A DNA stretch of 64,000 nt from Shinella granuli (GCF_004341885.1 NZ_SLVX01000002.1:310001-374000); one strand, 5' to 3'; counted from the stretch's first letter, positions 25,599-35,217 are shown. Numbers and translations are program-made. Notes: generated by a model not told the origin, from the letters alone.

Positions 25599-25738
25599 GC
25601 CCCTCACCCTAACCCTCTCCCCGCAAGCGGGGAGAGGGGACTTGCCCCACGGACGGGGATTGGTTGAGGAAGACAGTGCGGCATATCTCCTTCGCCCCGC
25701 TTGCGGGGAGAAGGTGGCCGGCAGGCCGGATGAGGGGC
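25599..25738. repeat. 140-bp rhizobial mosaic repeat, copy 1
   Basis: A composite element that begins GCCCCTCACCCTAACCCTC and ends GGCCGGATGAGGGGC, with two internal hairpins (CTCCCCGC-aagc-GCGGGGAG type). It is nearly identical, in reverse orientation, to 36746-36885. It occupies most of the first half of the 376-base gap between the NUDIX gene and aspS. The remainder holds TTGACA at 25812-25817 about 95 bases before aspS; no gene was seen. Confidence 0.85.
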
Positions 25739-25910
25739 CGTATATTCCTGGCAATCGCCTTTGCATCTTTCATGGTCAAGCAGCACGGCCCCGGCAAAAG
25801 ACCCGCAAGCCTTGACAAACAGCCCCGGCCATGCGCTTTTCCGCGCGATTTTTCTTGGTCGCTGCGCCGGGTTCTTCCCGCGCGGCCTATCAGCATTTCA
25901 GGATACCACG

Positions 25911-27698
25911 ATGCACCGTTACCGCAGCCACACCTGCGCCGCCCTCCGCAAGTCCGATGTCGGCCAGACCGTCCGTCTTTCCGGCTGGGTCCACCGCGTC
26001 CGAGATCATGGCGGCGTGCTCTTCATCGACCTGCGCGACCATTACGGCATCACCCAGGTCGTTGCCGACCCCGATTCGCCAGCCTTCAAGAAGGCCGAGA
26101 CCGTGCGCGGCGAATGGGTGATCCGCATCGACGGCCTCGTCAAGGCGCGCACCGAGGACACGGTCAACAAGGGCATGCCGACCGGCGAGATCGAGCTTTA
26201 CGCGCAGGAGATCGAGGTTCTTTCCGCCGCCAAGGAACTGCCGCTGCCGGTCTTCGGCGAGCCGGACTATCCGGAAGACGTGCGCCTGAAGTACCGCTTC
26301 ATCGACCTGCGCCGCGAGACGCTGCACAAGAACATCATCAAGCGCACGCAGATCATCTCCGCCATGCGCAAGGGCATGGGCGAGGCGGGTTTTGCCGAAT
26401 ACACGACGCCGATCCTCACCGCCTCCTCGCCGGAAGGCGCGCGCGACTTCCTCGTGCCGTCGCGCATCCATGAAGGAAAATTCTTCGCCCTGCCGCAAGC
26501 CCCGCAGCAGTACAAGCAGCTCCTGATGGTCGCCGGCTTCGACCGCTATTTCCAGATCGCGCCGTGCTTCCGCGACGAAGACCCGCGCGCCGACCGCCTG
26601 CCGGGCGAATTCTACCAGCTCGACGTCGAGATGAGCTTCGTCACCCAGGAAGATGTCTGGGAGACCATGGAGCCGATGATGACGGCGGTCTTCGAGGAAT
26701 TCGCCGAAGGCAAGCCGGTAACGAAGAACTGGCCGCGCATCCCCTATGACGAGGCCATCCGCAAGTACGGCTCGGACAAGCCGGACCTGCGCAACCCGAT
26801 CGTCATGCAGGCCGTCACCGAGCATTTCGCCGGCTCCGGCTTCAAGGTCTTCGCGAACATGATCGCGTCGAACCCGAAGGTGGAGGTCTGGGCGATCCCG
26901 GCGAAGACCGGCGGCAGCCGCGCCTTCTGCGACCGCATGAACGCCTGGGCGCAGTCGCAGGGCCAGCCAGGCCTCGGCTATATCTTCTGGCGCAAGGAGG
27001 GCGAGAAGCTCGAAGGCGCCGGCCCGCTCGCCAAGAACATCGGCGAGGAGCGCACGGACGCCATCCGCACGCAGCTCGGCCTCGACGACGGCGACGCCTG
27101 CTTCTTCGTCGCCGGCGATCCGGCAAAGTTCCACAAGTTCGCCGGCGAAGCCCGCACCCGCGCCGGCGAGGAGCTGAACCTTGTCGATCGCGACCGCTTC
27201 GAAATGTGCTGGATCGTCGACTTCCCCTTCTACGAGTGGAACGAGGACGAGAAGAAGGTCGACTTCGCGCACAACCCCTTCTCCATGCCGCAGGGCGGCC
27301 TCGAAGCCTTCGACAGCAAGGACCCGCTGGAGCTGAAGGCCTACCAGTACGACGCGGTCTGCAACGGCTTCGAGATCGCCTCGGGCTCCATCCGTAACCA
27401 GTCGCCGGAGCTGATGGTCAAGGCCTTCGAGAAGGTCGGCCTCAGCCAGGCGGACGTGGAAGAGCGCTTCGGCGGCCTCTACCGCGCCTTCCAGTACGGC
27501 GCCCCGCCGCACGGCGGCTGCGCCTTCGGCATCGACCGCGTGGTCATGCTGCTCGTCGGCGCGAAGAACCTCCGCGAGATCTCGCTGTTCCCGATGAACC
27601 AGCAGGCGCAGGATCTCTTGATGAACGCCCCGTCGCCGGCAACCCCGGCGCAGCTTCGCGAACTCGCACTGCGCGTCGTTCCGTCGAAGAAGGATTGA
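25911..27698 (+). CDS. aspS: aspartyl-tRNA synthetase
   Basis: Charges tRNA-Asp (and in bacteria without asparaginyl-tRNA synthetase also tRNA-Asn) with aspartate. It has 595 residues, the usual bacterial length. It begins with an OB-fold anticodon domain ('[21 protein letters not shown]'), then class II motif 1 region, motif 2 ('[20 protein letters not shown]') and motif 3 ('GIDRVVMLL'), with a bacterial insertion domain between. AGGA lies just upstream of the ATG at 25911, which marks the start. A TTGACA lies about 95 bases upstream without a good -10 box. Confidence 0.98.
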   Translation: MHRYRSHTCAALRKSDVGQTVRLSGWVHRVRDHGGVLFIDLRDHYGITQVVADPDSPAFKKAETVRGEWVIRIDGLVKARTEDTVNKGMPTGEIELYAQEIEVLSAAKELPLPVFGEPDYPEDVRLKYRFIDLRRETLHKNIIKRTQIISAMRKGMGEAGFAEYTTPILTASSPEGARDFLVPSRIHEGKFFALPQAPQQYKQLLMVAGFDRYFQIAPCFRDEDPRADRLPGEFYQLDVEMSFVTQEDVWETMEPMMTAVFEEFAEGKPVTKNWPRIPYDEAIRKYGSDKPDLRNPIVMQAVTEHFAGSGFKVFANMIASNPKVEVWAIPAKTGGSRAFCDRMNAWAQSQGQPGLGYIFWRKEGEKLEGAGPLAKNIGEERTDAIRTQLGLDDGDACFFVAGDPAKFHKFAGEARTRAGEELNLVDRDRFEMCWIVDFPFYEWNEDEKKVDFAHNPFSMPQGGLEAFDSKDPLELKAYQYDAVCNGFEIASGSIRNQSPELMVKAFEKVGLSQADVEERFGGLYRAFQYGAPPHGGCAFGIDRVVMLLVGAKNLREISLFPMNQQAQDLLMNAPSPATPAQLRELALRVVPSKKD

Positions 27699-27793
27699 TC
27701 CAGGCGAGGCGGGAAGGGCGCCGGTCCTTTCCGCCGTGCGGAACAGTTGCGCGTGATCGCCGTTCTTTCTGCGTCAAGCACAGGAGAACGAAC

Positions 27794-28123
27794 ATGCGCA
27801 ACAAGCTACTCCTTGCCACGGCGGCGACGCTCCTGACGCTCTCCGCCTCGGCTTATGCCCAGAGCACGGTGATCATCGAGGAGACCGATCCGGTCACCAC
27901 CGAATCGACCGTCGTCGTGCCGGGCGAAGTTCGCACCTACGTCCTGGAACAGGACGTCCCCTCGGTCGCCTATGAGGGCGACGTCGTCGTGGGCCGGGTG
28001 ATCCCGGATGCGGTGGAGATCCACACGATCGACGGCAATGCCGACTATGCCTATACGGTCGTCAACGAGCGCCGCGTCATCGTGAACCCCCAGACGCGCA
28101 CCGTCATACAGGTTCTCGAATAA
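27794..28123 (+). CDS. DUF1236 domain protein, exported
   Basis: A 109-residue periplasmic protein with a Sec signal (MRNKLLLATAATLLTLSASAYAQ). The mature part contains the DUF1236 pattern, seen as 'EVRTYVLEQDVPSVAYEGDVVVG' and then 'YAYTVVNERRVIVNP'. The family is common in rhizobia and of unknown function. CAGGAGAACGAAC precedes the ATG at 27794. A strong terminator directly follows, so it is a short independent transcript or the tail of aspS transcription 95 bases upstream. Confidence 0.85.
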   Translation: MRNKLLLATAATLLTLSASAYAQSTVIIEETDPVTTESTVVVPGEVRTYVLEQDVPSVAYEGDVVVGRVIPDAVEIHTIDGNADYAYTVVNERRVIVNPQTRTVIQVLE

Positions 28124-28137
28124 GCCGTTCGAAACAG

Positions 28138-28163
28138 AACCCGGCGCTTCGCGCCGGGTTTTG
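28138..28163 (+). terminator. rho-independent terminator after the DUF1236 gene
   Basis: Perfect 10-bp stem AACCCGGCGC / GCGCCGGGTT (28138-28147 with 28151-28160), loop TTC, then TTTTG. Confidence 0.88.
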
Positions 28164-28300
28164 CGTGTCCCGTCGCAGCGGACGCCACAATGCCGCGAAT
28201 TCGCCGCCAGTCGATCCCAATTCCGCGCGCAATCAGTCGAAATGCACCCCTAGCGTGAAGCCGCGCCCGAAAGAGGCGATTCACGACTGGAGGGACTTTC

Positions 28301-29731
28301 ATGACAGCGACGGAAGCGGACGATCCCGTCCCGACATCATCCAGGCAGGTGCCGCCCATCGAGCCGCGCGGCAATCTCGCCACGTTCCTGCGCTCGCCCG
28401 GCGTCAAGTTCATCATGATCGGCATCATTTCCGTGGCGCTCCTGGTGCCGCTGCTGCTCGTCTGGGGACTGACGGAGGAGCGCGCACAGCGCGCGGCCGA
28501 CGTCTCCCGGCGCATCGCCCATGGCTGGGGCGGCGACCAGGCGATCAACGGCCCCTATCTCGCGGTGCCCTTCGAGGTCGAGCGCAGCCGCGTGATGGAT
28601 GCGCGCACGATCGTCGAGCGGGTGACGGAATGGGTGCTGGTCATGCCGGAGACGCTCGACGTGACGGCCGACCTGACGGCGGAGGAGCGCAAGCTCTCCA
28701 TCTATACGCTGCCGGTCTATAACGGCGCGCTGACGCTGAAGGGCCGCTTTGCCGGCAACATCCTGCAGGACCTCGCGCTGCTCGACGGCACGCCGCAGCT
28801 CGACCGGGCGTTTCTGGTGCTCAACATCAACGACATCACCGGCATCCGCTCCGATGCCGGCGTGAAGATCGACAACGGCGTCGTTCGGCCCTTCGATCCC
28901 GGCATGCGGCAGATTTCCGCGATGGCGAGCACCGGCACGGACGGCTACGCCTCGCCGCAAACGAGCGCCGGCGTGCACCGGGTCATCGAGCGCCCGCTCA
29001 TCGAAAACGGCTTCTCCTTCGAGATCGCCCTGTCGCTGAACGGCTCGCGCAGCTTCGCCGTCGCGCCCGCCGGCCAGACGACGAGCTTTTCCGCCAGGGC
29101 GAACTGGCCGCATCCGGGTTTCGAAGGCCTCTTCCTGCCGGAGGAGAAGACCGTGACCGCGTCGGATTTCTCCGCGAGGTGGACCATCCCCTATCTCGCC
29201 CGCGGCATCGACCGCGTCGCCACCGGCCCGACCCTGCCGCTGTCGGGCAGCATGATGAGCATCAACCTCGTGGAGCCCGTGCAGTTCTACCAGGTGGTCT
29301 CGCGCACGCTGAAATATTCGATCGGCTTCATCTCGCTCGTCTTCCTCGCTGTCTTCGTCGTGGAGCTGAAGGGCGGGCGCATGGTGCACTGGATCCAGTA
29401 CGTGCTGACGGGCCTCGCGCTCATCGTCTTCTACGTGCTGCTCCTGGCGCTCGCCGAACATACCGGCTTCACCATCGCCTATGCCGTTGCCTCGCTCGCC
29501 ACGACCCTGTTGATCGCCGCCTATCTCGGCAGCGCGACGGGCAGCCGCAGGAACGGCCTGTCGCTCGGCGCGGTGCTGCTCTCGGCCTATGGCATCATGT
29601 ACCTGGTGCTGCGCGAGGACGAATATGCGCTGCTCGCCGGCGCGCTGATCTCCTTCGTCACCATCGCCGCGACCATGTATGCGACCCGCCGCGTCGAATG
29701 GTCCTTGCCGCAGGCGATCCCGGCGCGATGA
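28301..29731 (+). CDS. creD: inner membrane protein CreD family
   Basis: A 476-residue inner-membrane protein of the CreD/Cet family, linked in other bacteria to envelope integrity and tolerance of colicin or beta-lactam. One membrane helix near residues 35-57 is followed by a large periplasmic domain with the family's 'INGPYLAVPFEV' and 'SLNGSRSFAVAPAG' regions. A cluster of helices fills the last third, starting near 'LKYSIGFISLVFLAVFVVEL'. The start at 28301 has TGGAGGGA upstream. No creBC two-component genes are nearby, so regulation is unknown. Confidence 0.93.
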   Translation: MTATEADDPVPTSSRQVPPIEPRGNLATFLRSPGVKFIMIGIISVALLVPLLLVWGLTEERAQRAADVSRRIAHGWGGDQAINGPYLAVPFEVERSRVMDARTIVERVTEWVLVMPETLDVTADLTAEERKLSIYTLPVYNGALTLKGRFAGNILQDLALLDGTPQLDRAFLVLNINDITGIRSDAGVKIDNGVVRPFDPGMRQISAMASTGTDGYASPQTSAGVHRVIERPLIENGFSFEIALSLNGSRSFAVAPAGQTTSFSARANWPHPGFEGLFLPEEKTVTASDFSARWTIPYLARGIDRVATGPTLPLSGSMMSINLVEPVQFYQVVSRTLKYSIGFISLVFLAVFVVELKGGRMVHWIQYVLTGLALIVFYVLLLALAEHTGFTIAYAVASLATTLLIAAYLGSATGSRRNGLSLGAVLLSAYGIMYLVLREDEYALLAGALISFVTIAATMYATRRVEWSLPQAIPAR

Positions 29732-29785
29732 AATGAAGAGCCCCGGGGCAAGTGCCTCGGGCTCAACCTCCGACAAGACCTACCT

Positions 29786-29876
29786 CACCTCTCATCCGTC
29801 ATGGTCGGGTCAAGCCCGACCATGACGGATGAGAGGTGCGGCTTGGATCCTCGGCTCGGGGGGCGAGGATGACGAC
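29786..29876. repeat. palindromic repeat with 24-bp perfect hairpin
   Basis: A perfect inverted repeat with 24-bp arms (29786-29809 and 29815-29838, centre GTCGGG-TCAAG-CCCGAC) is followed by a second unit GGATCCTCGGCTCGGGG ... GAGGATGACG. It is the strongest hairpin in the window and belongs to the family at 14096 and 20176. It sits 54 bases after creD and may define the 3' end of its mRNA. Confidence 0.8.
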
Positions 29877-29915
29877 AGTGGGTGGCGAGAGGTTTGTCAG
29901 CAAAAAAGCTTACAA

Positions 29916-29945
29916 GCAAAAAAGCCCGGAGCGATGCTCCGGGCT
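29916..29945 (-). terminator. rho-independent terminator of the 398-residue gene
   Basis: Stem AGCCCGGAGC / GCTCCGGGCT (29923-29932 with 29936-29945), loop of three, followed on the minus strand by a run of six Ts (complement of 29917-29922 region). Confidence 0.85.
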
Positions 29946-29973
29946 CCCCTAAATCCGGCAAAAGCCGAAGGTC

Positions 29974-31170
29974 TTACATCTCGTCGTTGGCCGTGATGGT
30001 GACGCCGAGCACCTGCGGGATGGTCTGCGGTGCGCCCATGGCGGCGCCCATGATCATCGGGAAGGGCACCGGGTCCTTCGGCTCGGCGCTGATCGTGATG
30101 CTCTTGGGGTCGTCGAGATAGGTGTTGACGGCTTCGGCGATCTGGTTCTGCAGATCGGGCATGTTGAGCTGGGCGATCATGATCGGCACCAGGCCCTTCA
30201 GCGACTGGGCCATCTGGTCGCCGGAAACGCCCTGTTCGCTGCCGGCATAGTCGAGCAGCTTCCTGGTGATCGAGGCGTCTTCGAAGGAGATGGAGGCGCT
30301 GTTGAAGGTCAACTGCTGCACGAGGCCCATCATGGACATGCCCATGGCGGCGTTGGCCTCTTCCTTGTTCGGGTTGGCCTCGGCAGCCTTGATGGCCTCC
30401 TGCATGCCCTTCAGGAAGTCGAGCGTGTAGCCGGAGAATTCCAGCGCCAGGTTGAGGCGGCCGACATCCTTGAAGTCGAAGGCGTATTCGTCGACGGCGA
30501 GCTTGCCGCTGGCGAGCTCCCAGCTACCGGACATGGAAACCTTGCCTTCCAGCGTCTGCAGGTTGAGCTTGGCGAGCGTGTCCTTGGCCTTCGGGTCTTC
30601 GACCGAGGTGAGGTCGGCCTTGAGGTCGGAGAGCGTGGCGTCGAATTCGAGGCCGGCATCGCCGTCCATGCGCGTGATGTTCGCCTCCATGCCGGACATG
30701 GAGAAGACTTCCTTGCCCTTGGAGGTGACGGAGACCGGGCCGGCGGTGGCCGATTCGTACATCAGCAGCGATTCCAGCGTGCCGGGAACGACCGTGCCGG
30801 GAATGATGACGCCGTTGATCGCGATGTCCTTGGCCGAGACCGTGGCATCCGCTTCGGTGACGTTGATGTCCTGGAACGAGACCGTCTCGACGGTGTAGCC
30901 GCCGTCGCCGTCTTCCTCGACGCCGTCCATGGTGATGGTGCCGAGCTTGACCGGGGCCTCGGCGCCGGTGGCCTTCAGTTCGGCATTTTCCAGCGTAACG
31001 GTGGAGCCGTCGGTGGCGACGTTCGACGAGCTGATCGTCACGCCGCTCGTGGCATAGGTGGCGTTCAGCTTGGCGAGCAGATCCGCGCCGTCGAGCGCGA
31101 AAGCGGGGCTTGCCAGGGAGGCGAGCGCGGCGCCGGCGAGAAGGGTGCGGAAATGGGAGGTGCGCATCAT
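29974..31170 (-). CDS. exported protein of unknown function, 398 aa
   Basis: Not recognised. A Sec signal peptide (cleavage near 'ASPAFALDG') precedes a large acidic, Asp/Thr/Ser-rich domain. The sequence has many short beta-strand-like repeats ('GSTVTLENAELKATG', 'VKLGTITMDGVEEDG', 'TVETVSFQDINVTEAD') reminiscent of AsmA-like or DUF945-like periplasmic proteins, with helices in the final third. No catalytic motif or cysteine cluster is visible. Two adjacent ATGs (31170 and 31167) could start it. It is monocistronic with its own terminator, and diverges from parC across about 210 bases. Confidence 0.75.
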   Translation of the reverse strand: MMRTSHFRTLLAGAALASLASPAFALDGADLLAKLNATYATSGVTISSSNVATDGSTVTLENAELKATGAEAPVKLGTITMDGVEEDGDGGYTVETVSFQDINVTEADATVSAKDIAINGVIIPGTVVPGTLESLLMYESATAGPVSVTSKGKEVFSMSGMEANITRMDGDAGLEFDATLSDLKADLTSVEDPKAKDTLAKLNLQTLEGKVSMSGSWELASGKLAVDEYAFDFKDVGRLNLALEFSGYTLDFLKGMQEAIKAAEANPNKEEANAAMGMSMMGLVQQLTFNSASISFEDASITRKLLDYAGSEQGVSGDQMAQSLKGLVPIMIAQLNMPDLQNQIAEAVNTYLDDPKSITISAEPKDPVPFPMIMGAAMGAPQTIPQVLGVTITANDEM

Positions 31171-31379
31171 TGTAGGCTCTCTTTCTGGATTTTTGGACGG
31201 CTGCCTTGCCGTTACCGCTCATATACGTGCGGCGCGGCGACTATATTCGGGCCGCCGGAACTTTCCATGGAAATCTCAGGCGCCGGCCGGATTTCGGAAA
31301 CAGCCTTTACAAAGCGCTATCCACAGGCCGATCGCCCGGTTTCCTTGCCGCGAATCGGCAGGAGGGCTAGTCAAGTCCC

Positions 31380-33632
31380 ATGGGACAGAACACTTTGCCG
31401 CCGGATGGCGGAGACGACAACATTCAGCCGGTCGACCTGAAGGCGGCGCTGGAAGAGCGCTACCTTGCCTATGCGCTGTCGACCATCACGCAGCGCGCGC
31501 TGCCGGATGTACGCGACGGCCTGAAGCCGGTGCACCGCCGCATCATCCATGCGATGAGCGAAATGGGCCTCCGGTCCAACTCCTCCTTCAAGAAATGCGC
31601 GCGCATCGTCGGCGACGTCATCGGTAAGTTCCATCCGCACGGCGACCAATCGGTCTACGACGCGCTGGTGCGCCTCGCGCAGGATTTCTCGCAGCGCTAT
31701 CCGATCGTCGACGGGCAGGGGAACTTCGGCAATATCGACGGCGACAACGCCGCCGCCTACCGATACACCGAAGCGCGCATGACCGAGGTCGCGACGCTCC
31801 TGCTCGAAGGCATCGACCAGGACGCCGTCGACTTCCGCCCGACCTACAACGAGGAGGACGAGGAGCCGGTCGTCCTGCCCGGCGCCTTCCCGAACCTGCT
31901 TGCGAACGGGTCCTCCGGCATCGCCGTCGGCATGGCGACGTCCATTCCCTCGCACAACGTGCATGAACTGTGCGACGCCGCGCTGCACCTCATCCGCCAT
32001 CCGGACGCCGATGTCGAAAAGCTCACCGAATTCGTGCTGGGGCCCGATCTTCCGACCGGCGGCATCATCATCGACAGCCGCGAGAGCATCATCGAGGCCT
32101 ACAAGACGGGCCGCGGCGGTTTTCGCGTGCGTTCCAAGTGGCAGACGGAAGACCTCGGCCGCGGCGGCTACCAGATCGTCGTCACCGAAATCCCCTATCA
32201 GGTGCAGAAGTCGCGGCTGATCGAGAAGATCGCCGAACTGCTCATCGCCCGCAAGCTGCCGCTGCTCGAAGACATCCGCGACGAATCGGCGGAAGACGTG
32301 CGCATCGTGCTGGTGCCGAAGAGCCGCACCGTCGATCCGACGATCCTGATGGAGTCGCTCTTCAAGCTCTCCGAGCTGGAAAGCCGCATTCCGCTCAACA
32401 TGAACGTGCTCTCGATGGGCCGCGTGCCGCGCGTCATGGGCCTCAAGGACGTGCTGGTCGAGTGGCTCGCGCACCGGCGCGAAGTGCTGCAGCGCCGCTC
32501 GCGGCACCGGCTCGCGGCCATCGACCGTCGCCTGGAAATCCTGGGCGGCTACCTCATCGCCTATCTCAACCTCGACGAGGTGATCCGCATCATCCGCGAG
32601 GAGGACGAGCCGAAGACTTCCCTGATGGAGGCCTTCTCGCTCACCGACGTGCAGGCCGAGGCGATCCTCAACATGCGCCTGCGCTCGCTGCGCAAGCTGG
32701 AGGAATTCGAGATCCGCACCGAATTCGACAACCTGTCGAAGGAAAAGGCGGAGATCGAGGCGCTGCTGGCGTCCGATGAAAAGCAGTGGCAGACCGTCGC
32801 CTGGGAAATCGGCGAGGTCCGCAAGAAATTCGCGAAGGCCACCGAGATCGGCCGCCGCCGCACCCAGTTCGCCAGCGCGCCCGAGGCCGATGTCGAGGCC
32901 ATCCAGCAGGCGATGATCGAGAAGGAGCCGGTCACGGTCGTCATCTCGGAAAAGGGCTGGATCCGCGCGCTGAAGGGCCATATCGCCGATACGTCCGGCC
33001 TCCAGTTCAAGGAGGGCGACGCGCTGAAGGTGGCCTTCCCGGCGCAGACGACCGACAAGGTGCTGATCATGACGACGGGCGGCAAGGTCTTCACGCTCGG
33101 CGCCGACAAGCTGCCGGGCGGCCGCGGCCATGGCGAGCCGCTGCGCATCATGGTCGACATGGAGAACGACCAGGACGTGCTGACCGCCTTCGTGCACGAT
33201 GCCGCGCGCAAGGTCATCGTCGCCTCGCAGGCCGGCAACGGATTCGTGGTCGCGGAAACCGAGATGGTCGCCAACACCCGCAAGGGCAAGCAGGTGATGA
33301 ATGTCGGCATGCCGGACGAGGCCAAGCTGGTGGTGCCGGTGCGCGGCGACCACGTCGCCGTCGTCGGCGAGAACCGCAAGATGCTGGTCTTCCCGCTGGC
33401 GCAATTGCCGGAAATGTCGCGCGGCAAGGGCGTGCGCCTGCAGCGCTACAAGGATGGCGGCGTCTCGGACCTGCGCTGCTTCGCCATCGCCGACGGCCTC
33501 ACCTGGGACGACAGCGCCGGCCGCAACTTCGTGCGCAGCAAGGACGAACTCACCGAATGGATGGGCGACCGCGCCAGCGCCGGCCGCACCGTGCCGAAGG
33601 GTTTTCCGCGCAGCGGCAAGTTCAGCGGCTGA
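31380..33632 (+). CDS. parC: DNA topoisomerase IV subunit A
   Basis: The breakage-reunion subunit of topoisomerase IV, which unlinks daughter chromosomes. It has 750 residues. The N-terminal part shows '[24 protein letters not shown]', the quinolone-region '[18 protein letters not shown]', and the catalytic Tyr129 in '[10 protein letters not shown]'. The shorter C-terminal region resembles ParC rather than GyrA. The ATG at 31380 has GGAGGG about 14 bases upstream. Its TGA stop abuts the stop of the convergent Doc toxin gene with no spacer. Confidence 0.97.
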   Translation: MGQNTLPPDGGDDNIQPVDLKAALEERYLAYALSTITQRALPDVRDGLKPVHRRIIHAMSEMGLRSNSSFKKCARIVGDVIGKFHPHGDQSVYDALVRLAQDFSQRYPIVDGQGNFGNIDGDNAAAYRYTEARMTEVATLLLEGIDQDAVDFRPTYNEEDEEPVVLPGAFPNLLANGSSGIAVGMATSIPSHNVHELCDAALHLIRHPDADVEKLTEFVLGPDLPTGGIIIDSRESIIEAYKTGRGGFRVRSKWQTEDLGRGGYQIVVTEIPYQVQKSRLIEKIAELLIARKLPLLEDIRDESAEDVRIVLVPKSRTVDPTILMESLFKLSELESRIPLNMNVLSMGRVPRVMGLKDVLVEWLAHRREVLQRRSRHRLAAIDRRLEILGGYLIAYLNLDEVIRIIREEDEPKTSLMEAFSLTDVQAEAILNMRLRSLRKLEEFEIRTEFDNLSKEKAEIEALLASDEKQWQTVAWEIGEVRKKFAKATEIGRRRTQFASAPEADVEAIQQAMIEKEPVTVVISEKGWIRALKGHIADTSGLQFKEGDALKVAFPAQTTDKVLIMTTGGKVFTLGADKLPGGRGHGEPLRIMVDMENDQDVLTAFVHDAARKVIVASQAGNGFVVAETEMVANTRKGKQVMNVGMPDEAKLVVPVRGDHVAVVGENRKMLVFPLAQLPEMSRGKGVRLQRYKDGGVSDLRCFAIADGLTWDDSAGRNFVRSKDELTEWMGDRASAGRTVPKGFPRSGKFSG

Positions 33633-34022
33633 TCAGCCGGAGTAGGGGACGCTGACGTCGCGAAGGAAGCGCGTCGCGCCCTCCTCGTCGATCTCGCCGG
33701 CGGCGACGGCGAGGACGAAGGTGTAGAGCGTCGCGTCGTCCGTCACGATTTCGAAGCCGTTTTCCATCAGGAAGACCGCGGTGGCGACAATGGCGATGCG
33801 CTTGTTGCCATCGACAAATGCGTGGTTTTTCGCCAGCCCATAGAGATAGGCGGCGGCGAGCTCGAATATATCCTCGCAGCCGTAATATGCCTTGTTGAGA
33901 GGACGAGCCAACGCCGATTCAAAGGCGTTGTCATCTCGCAGTCCCGCTGCGCCGCCGAACCGCTGGATCTGAACCGCATGCAGCCGCTCGACGAGCGGAC
34001 GGTCGAGAAAGACGATCGTCAT
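33633..34022 (-). CDS. type II toxin of the death-on-curing (Doc/Fic) family
   Basis: A 129-residue Fic-fold toxin. Doc proteins phosphorylate elongation factor Tu and block translation until neutralised. The Fic motif is intact: His67 and 'FVDGNKR' (69-75). The helical core includes 'DIFELAAAYLYGLAKN'. It overlaps the antitoxin by four bases (ATGA at 34019-34022) and so is translationally coupled to it. The partner here is AbrB-like rather than the Phd-type of the classical phage P1 pair. The gene ends flush with the parC stop. Confidence 0.92.
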   Translation of the reverse strand: MTIVFLDRPLVERLHAVQIQRFGGAAGLRDDNAFESALARPLNKAYYGCEDIFELAAAYLYGLAKNHAFVDGNKRIAIVATAVFLMENGFEIVTDDATLYTFVLAVAAGEIDEEGATRFLRDVSVPYSG

Positions 34023-34240
34023 TCCGCAAGCTTCTTGAGGGCTATCTTGTAGCGATCCATGAATTTCTCGGCATGACCGAGTTGCCGTTCAAAATCGCCG
34101 TCGGCCGCGCTGAGAATGAGCTTGCTGCCCTCGCTTGTCATGATGATCTCGTCTCCCGCCTTGACGCCCATACGGTCGAGGATTTCCTTCGGGATGATGA
34201 TTCCTTCCGAATTGCCGATCTTGCGGATGGTGACATTCAT
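34019..34240 (-). CDS. AbrB/MazE-type antitoxin
   Basis: A 73-residue swapped-hairpin AbrB-fold DNA-binding protein, expected to neutralise the Doc toxin and repress their shared promoter. The domain 'VTIRKIGNSEGIIIPKEILDRMG' is characteristic. The C-terminal helix ('ERQLGHAEKFMDRYKIALKKL') probably wraps the toxin. The ATG at 34240 is preferred because AAAGG lies nine bases upstream; the ATG at 34246 is too close to it. It is the first gene of the pair, and the toxin follows by ATGA overlap. A tandem palindrome lies just upstream. Confidence 0.9.
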   Translation of the reverse strand: MNVTIRKIGNSEGIIIPKEILDRMGVKAGDEIIMTSEGSKLILSAADGDFERQLGHAEKFMDRYKIALKKLAE

Positions 34241-34254
34241 GAGCATGATCCTTT

Positions 34255-34294
34255 GTTATAACGAAGTTATAACATTTGGAACGCACCACGGCAA
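34255..34294 (-). promoter_or_regulatory. promoter with tandem GTTATAAC operator of the AbrB-Doc pair
   Basis: Two copies of the self-complementary octamer GTTATAAC (34255-34262 and 34266-34273) have centres 11 bases apart, about one helical turn. On the minus strand the upstream copy contains a TATAAC -10 box with TTGCCG (complement of 34289-34294) exactly 17 bases before it. The layout suggests direct repression by the antitoxin or the toxin-antitoxin complex. Confidence 0.7.
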
Positions 34295-34302
34295 GACACT
34301 GG

Positions 34303-35217
34303 TCATCCCGCACACGGAAACTCTGCCGCCTCGCTTTTCCTGACGACTCGGGCTTTCGAGCGCATCTGCCACAGCGAGTGCGCAAGCAGCGCGAGGATGA
34401 GGATCGAGCCGCCGATCAGGGTCTGGGTGGTGGGCGTTTCGGCAAAGACGATCCAGACCCAGATGGGGGCGAGCACCGTTTCCACGAGGTAGAACATGCC
34501 GACTTCCGGAGCGGAAAGATATCGGGGCCCGGTGGCAAGGCACCAGAAGGCGAGGGGCAGGAGCACGAGGCCGTTGAGGAGGATGTAGACGGGTTCGGCG
34601 ATCGAAAGGCCGCCGGGCGGCAGGAAGAACAGCGCCATGACGCCCGACAGCACGGCGGCGACGAGCGGTACGAAACCCATGTCGGCGCCGCTCCTGCGGC
34701 TCAGTGTCAGGGAGGTCGCCAGGAGCAGTGCCGAACAGGCGGCCATGGCGTCGCCGAAGAGGTTTCCGCTCGACAGCCCGTCATGCACGATCAGGAGCAC
34801 GCCCGCGACCATGGCGGCCATGGTGAGGAGCGTGGCGTTGCCAGGGCGCTCGCCGAGGAAGATCCAGGAGAGGATCGCGGCGAACATCGAGGTGAAGGCG
34901 AGGATGAAGACGACATTGGCCGTCGTCGTGTTGAACACCGCCAGCATGAATGTCAGCCCGTTGATGCCGTAGCACAGGCCGATCAGCAGGCCGATGCGGC
35001 CGGGAACGAGCACCGTCCTGCGGTGCAGGACGAAATTCAGGCAGGCCCAGAGGACGACCGCCATCACGAACACCGATATGTTCCGCACGGCGACCATCGA
35101 CCAGACGTCGCCGCCGGCAGAGCGGATCAGCGGAATGTCGAAGGAGAGGGCAAGGCCGCCGATGGCGGTGATGAGAAGGCCCTTGCGGTGAAGGGCGGGA
35201 TCGCTTGTGGAAGGCAC
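34303..35217 (-). CDS. DMT family (EamA) transporter
   Basis: A 304-residue inner-membrane protein with about ten hydrophobic segments arranged as two EamA repeats, the drug/metabolite transporter layout. Family features include 'ILAFTSMFAAILSWIFLGERPG' in the first repeat and 'VETVLAPIWVWIVFAETP' in the second, each with the conserved Glu before the last helix. The start is GTG at 35217 with no strong ribosome-binding site. The stop lies just past the toxin-antitoxin promoter. The substrate (metabolite export) is unknown. Confidence 0.88.
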   Translation of the reverse strand: MPSTSDPALHRKGLLITAIGGLALSFDIPLIRSAGGDVWSMVAVRNISVFVMAVVLWACLNFVLHRRTVLVPGRIGLLIGLCYGINGLTFMLAVFNTTTANVVFILAFTSMFAAILSWIFLGERPGNATLLTMAAMVAGVLLIVHDGLSSGNLFGDAMAACSALLLATSLTLSRRSGADMGFVPLVAAVLSGVMALFFLPPGGLSIAEPVYILLNGLVLLPLAFWCLATGPRYLSAPEVGMFYLVETVLAPIWVWIVFAETPTTQTLIGGSILILALLAHSLWQMRSKARVVRKSEAAEFPCAG

